NCBI GenBank assembly: GCA_039028895.1
Contig: JBCCHF010000007.1
Span: 150,441 to 214,440 of the forward strand
Direction of reading: 5' to 3'
Origin: JAHDCJ01 sp039028895
GTDB taxonomy: Bacteria > Bacteroidota > Bacteroidia > Chitinophagales > Saprospiraceae
Length of the DNA: 64,000 nt
Positions 61,340 to 64,000 of the stretch are shown piece after piece. The notes under the pieces are model-generated. The model saw only the letters and a list, made by a program, of their open reading frames with translations, ran no database searches and had not been told where the DNA came from. Both the position numbers and the translations under genes were made by a program. Each line of letters starts with the position of its first letter. Within the stretch, counting starts at the first letter, position 1.

Positions 61340-62497
61340 CTAAAAGTTTCCTTCCAGGGCGGCATCTACCAGGTTTTCAAATTGCACTAGTAGTTTTTCG
61401 TAGCTGCCTGCCGTCATGGTAGTTTCCGAGAAACCATTGAAACTTTTCTGTTGTAAAACGGCCATTTCGTTATCCTCATTTATGGCATTCCAGAAAATGT
61501 TGGCATTCAGGTCCCAATAATCTTTTTCTTTTTGCGTAGCTGGTTCAGCTGGTAACAACATGAATGAATGGTATTGCGTCGTTTTTACATCAATCGGTGT
61601 AAAGGTAACAACCATTAGGTGATCTGGCTCTATAAGGATAACCGTATTGGGGAAAAGATGTAGCAGGATATTCGCACCTTTCCTAAGTTGCCACTCTGAA
61701 GTCGGCAGGTCTTTCATCTTTTTCATGGTCCTTTTGGGAAAAATGATGGTGCTATGAAGCTTATTTTCAGAAACGACACTCATATTATCCAAAAAGTATG
61801 GACCAATCGTCTGGGCGTGTGCAATTTTGAAATGATAGCCTTCCAGTCCGCCATCCACCAATAATTTCCAATTACAATCCAGTTGTTCGTTTTGGAAATG
61901 ATAAGGGGCCAAAGCGCCAAAATCAAATCCTTCTGTAATGGTGTACACTTCTTTTAGCCAATGATCAATGTCAAATTTGCCTTTAAACCCGTGATTGGGA
62001 ACTACGAAAACCAACCCTAGCCTGACCCAGCAGTCCAACTCGATCAAACTGTGTGTGCTGGCATCAACATTGTTAAAGCCTTGGGGGTGAAATATACCTT
62101 TCAGACATCCGGCCGTGTCATATGACCATGCGTGGTAGGGACACACAATGTTCCTTTTGATATGCCCTTTTTGATCTTCTAGAAGTCGGACTCCCCGATG
62201 GCGGCACATATTCAAAAAAGCCCTGATCTTTTCATCTTTTCCTTTTACGATCAGGATCGGAATACCGGTAGCGTCATGCAAAAAATAATCTCCTGAAGCT
62301 TTCAATTGGGCTGCCGCGCCAACAACGATCGGATAGTTTTTAAAAATGATCTCCTGTTCCCTGACCAACCGCTCTTTTGAAATGTACCTTCCGGCATCAA
62401 TCTGGTAGGTAATGCCATCTGCATCCTGTTTATTTTTCTGCTTTTCCAGGTTGGCAAAAATAGATTCGATGTATTGAATTTGCTGTTCTTTTTTCAT
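61340..62497 (-). CDS. Aromatic ring-hydroxylating (Rieske) oxygenase alpha subunit
   Basis: A 385-residue Rieske non-heme iron oxygenase. The 2Fe-2S ligands are C98 and H100 in MCRHRGVRL, and C119 and H122 in CPYHAWSYD. The mononuclear iron site is in DGGLEGYHFKIAHAQT, with the bridging Asp and two His. It would oxygenate an aromatic or cyclic acid, perhaps activated or attached to CoA, but the substrate is unknown. No separate reductase or ferredoxin is nearby. It starts two bases after the enoyl-CoA hydratase stop, so they form an operon with the thioesterase. Confidence 0.9.
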   Translation of the reverse strand: MKKEQQIQYIESIFANLEKQKNKQDADGITYQIDAGRYISKERLVREQEIIFKNYPIVVGAAAQLKASGDYFLHDATGIPILIVKGKDEKIRAFLNMCRHRGVRLLEDQKGHIKRNIVCPYHAWSYDTAGCLKGIFHPQGFNNVDASTHSLIELDCWVRLGLVFVVPNHGFKGKFDIDHWLKEVYTITEGFDFGALAPYHFQNEQLDCNWKLLVDGGLEGYHFKIAHAQTIGPYFLDNMSVVSENKLHSTIIFPKRTMKKMKDLPTSEWQLRKGANILLHLFPNTVILIEPDHLMVVTFTPIDVKTTQYHSFMLLPAEPATQKEKDYWDLNANIFWNAINEDNEMAVLQQKSFNGFSETTMTAGSYEKLLVQFENLVDAALEGNF

Positions 62498-62499
62498 GG

Positions 62500-63345
62500 T
62501 TATTTTTTGTTTCTGACAATGCCAGGTGTTTTGGTTTTTTGGTCGTATTGCCTGTCTGGGTGTAGGCGTTCGTTAAATTGTCTCAGGCCTTCCATGGTTT
62601 CCGGTTCGTAAATGGAGTCGAGAAATTTGGCGGCTTCTATACGTAATCCTTCTTCCAGGCTTTCGCCAAATCCGCGAACTGCCGCTTCCTTATCAGTTTT
62701 GAGTGCTGGCTGAGGCAGTGTACAGATGAATTCAGCCATTTCTATGGCTCGAGCCAGCGATTGTCCTTTGGGGACTATCTCATTGACCAGACCAATTCTG
62801 TAGGCTTCTTCTGCGCCAATTACTTTTCCTGTAATAATGAGCTCCATCGCTCTGCCCATACCAACGATCCTTGGCAACCGTTGGGTGCCGCCATCTCCCA
62901 GTCCGATATTCCATCTTCTGCAAGTCACGCCGAAAGAGGCATGTTCCTCGGCAATACGCATGTCTGCAAAACAGGCCCATTCCAGTCCCCCCGCATAAGC
63001 GACACCATTAACCGCCGCGATGATGGGCTTATAGATGTCTGTCCAGCGAGTGGGTCCGAGGATGCCATCCGCCTTTCCTTCACGGTGGATTTGTTTTTGG
63101 GCTTCTGACAAATCGATCAATCCGCCCTCGACTGCTGATTTCAGGTCACCACCACTACAAAAAGCCCGGTCACCTTCGCCTGTTATGATGGCAACCTTTA
63201 GGTCATCATTGGATTTAAATTCCTGCCAGGCTACCAATAACTCTTTATGGGTATTTGGCCCGACACAATTCATAACTTCAGGTCGGTTAAATTTGATAAT
63301 AGCAATACCGTCTTGAGTCGTAAAATCGATTTCTTTGAATACCAT
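62500..63345 (-). CDS. Enoyl-CoA hydratase/isomerase (crotonase) family protein
   Basis: A 281-residue crotonase-fold enzyme. AFCSGGDLKSAV is the CoA-binding oxyanion-hole region and AAVNGVAYAGGLEWACFADM the second Gly-rich oxyanion block, with RLPRIVGMGRAMELIITGK and GLVNEIVPKGQSL following. The catalytic Glu pair of classical hydratases is not clearly in place, so isomerase or hydrolase activity is possible. It is next to a Rieske oxygenase and a thioesterase, and is first of the three after the Crp/Fnr regulator. Confidence 0.88.
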   Translation of the reverse strand: MVFKEIDFTTQDGIAIIKFNRPEVMNCVGPNTHKELLVAWQEFKSNDDLKVAIITGEGDRAFCSGGDLKSAVEGGLIDLSEAQKQIHREGKADGILGPTRWTDIYKPIIAAVNGVAYAGGLEWACFADMRIAEEHASFGVTCRRWNIGLGDGGTQRLPRIVGMGRAMELIITGKVIGAEEAYRIGLVNEIVPKGQSLARAIEMAEFICTLPQPALKTDKEAAVRGFGESLEEGLRIEAAKFLDSIYEPETMEGLRQFNERLHPDRQYDQKTKTPGIVRNKK

Positions 63346-63440
63346 TTCCTGAAATTTAGAATAGTTAAGATGAGGTACAGGGAAGCTTTCCCTTACCAGT
63401 TTTCACATAAGCTAAGATACAGGGTATGGAGAGAGGGGCA

Positions 63441-63456
63441 CTTGATATAGATCAAG
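63441..63456. promoter_or_regulatory. FNR/Crp-type operator (TTGAT-N4-ATCAA)
   Basis: TTGATATAGATCAA (63442-63455) is a perfect FNR-consensus box, extended to a 16-base palindrome CTTGATATAGATCAAG but for the central bases. It overlaps the stop codon of the Crp/Fnr gene (63452-63454) and lies about 96 bases upstream of the enoyl-CoA hydratase ATG (63345), a workable position for activation or repression of the three-gene module. The neighbouring regulator has the FNR-type recognition helix ETLSR. Confidence 0.7.
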
Positions 63457-64000
63457 AATTAAACCTGGCGCGAATTCTACTGAGTGTCTCCGGAGTCATA
63501 CCCAGCATTGATGCGAGATATTGGAGTGGGAGTTCATTAAACATATTACTATCAGAGTCATAGAGATACTGATAGCGTTCTTCTGCAGACATGGAAAGCA
63601 GCGCATACACCCTGTTTTCCAAAGCCGACATGAGTTTGACGAGAAACAACTTTTCGTAATTATCCCATTCCAGGATCTGTTTCCTGAGTTTTTCATAATC
63701 AGTTTGGGTGATCGTGAAAATGGTAGTATTTGTTAAGGCCTGAATGTTCCATTTGGCGGGTTGTTTCAGGAAGAAACTGGCAACATCTGTGACGAGCTGA
63801 TTTTTCCCAAAGATCCAATGGGTAATGATTTTTTTATCAGAGAAAGAAAAGAACCTGAAGTAACCCTGATCAATAAGACACATTTTGCGGCAGAATTGTC
63901 CTTCCTTTACCAGGAATTCATCTTTCGATAAATGTTCTTCCTGGTAATAGGCGGTAATGTGCGGAATCAATTTTTCCGGAAGGTTAAGCTCATGTTTCAG
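63452..64000 (-). CDS. Crp/Fnr family transcriptional regulator (5' end outside window)
   Basis: The frame is open to base 64000 with no in-frame ATG, so the N-terminal end is beyond the window; the TTG at 63970 is not the true start. The cNMP-binding-like domain (FLVKEGQFCRKMCLIDQGYF) is present. The C-terminal helix-turn-helix contains ALLSMSAEERYQYLYDS and QYLASMLGMTPETLSRIRAR, where E and the adjacent S-R occupy the FNR positions contacting TTGAT. It lacks the four N-terminal cysteines in the visible part, so oxygen sensing through FeS is not shown. It is upstream of the hydratase-Rieske-thioesterase genes and probably regulates them. Confidence 0.9.
   Translation of the reverse strand: MKHELNLPEKLIPHITAYYQEEHLSKDEFLVKEGQFCRKMCLIDQGYFRFFSFSDKKIITHWIFGKNQLVTDVASFFLKQPAKWNIQALTNTTIFTITQTDYEKLRKQILEWDNYEKLFLVKLMSALENRVYALLSMSAEERYQYLYDSDSNMFNELPLQYLASMLGMTPETLSRIRARFNS

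Overview
This window is chromosomal DNA from a member of the Bacteroidota, probably a free-living Saprospiria- or Cytophagia-like gliding heterotroph. Four large secreted proteins (starting at 1021, 13015, 50635 and 60770) end in the PNP-containing C-terminal sorting domain of the type IX secretion system. Many lipoproteins with Bacteroidota-type lipoboxes, DUF6090/DUF6624/DUF6503-like proteins, a LytTR regulator with a membrane domain and a TPR-HTH regulator fit the same picture. No rRNA, tRNA, CRISPR array, phage module or complete insertion sequence was recognised. The genus cannot be fixed from the sequence alone.

Layout. 1-8.8 kb: end of an ornithine cyclodeaminase/SbnB-like gene, a large T9SS glycosidase-like protein, an aldo/keto reductase, a decayed methyltransferase, a P-loop kinase, a GNAT and an EthA-like flavin monooxygenase. 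8.9-17 kb: an AraC - DUF4345 - SDR cluster closed by a 46-bp perfect palindromic terminator, then a TPR/HTH regulator divergent from a 1315-residue T9SS metalloprotease. 17-29 kb: small enzymes, phosphoglucomutase (pgm), an MFS transporter and a three-gene cluster of unknown membrane/surface proteins, then an amidase. 29-42 kb: a stretch rich in repeats and decay, with a MITE-like element, several palindromic repeats, an amber-interrupted hydrolase, an amber-interrupted small ORF, a truncated DUF6090 gene and a duplicated sulfatase tail next to an intact sulfatase; an alkylglycerone-phosphate-synthase-like flavoenzyme also lies here. 42-50 kb: a membrane adenylate/guanylate cyclase, a LytTR regulator, a DJ-1/PfpI protein, and an HxlR regulator divergent from an mdaB-peroxiredoxin pair. 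50-60 kb: a cyanophycinase-like T9SS protein, a flavin amine oxidase, a cupin/TetR divergon with two operator-like palindromes, and a NUDIX-OYE-DUF6090 run. 60-64 kb: Crp/Fnr regulator, enoyl-CoA hydratase, Rieske oxygenase and hotdog thioesterase, all on the minus strand and apparently one catabolic module, with a perfect FNR-type box between the regulator and the enzymes.

The most interesting signals are not large gene systems. They are: (1) a family of at least five intergenic palindromic repeats, each 3' of a minus-strand gene; (2) a 162-bp TA-flanked MITE-like element with nested hairpins; (3) the FNR-box/Crp-Fnr/Rieske module; (4) two 15-17 bp palindromes three helical turns apart in the TetR/cupin intergenic region; and (5) a set of recent gene-decay events. 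No convincing novel defence or mobile system was found.
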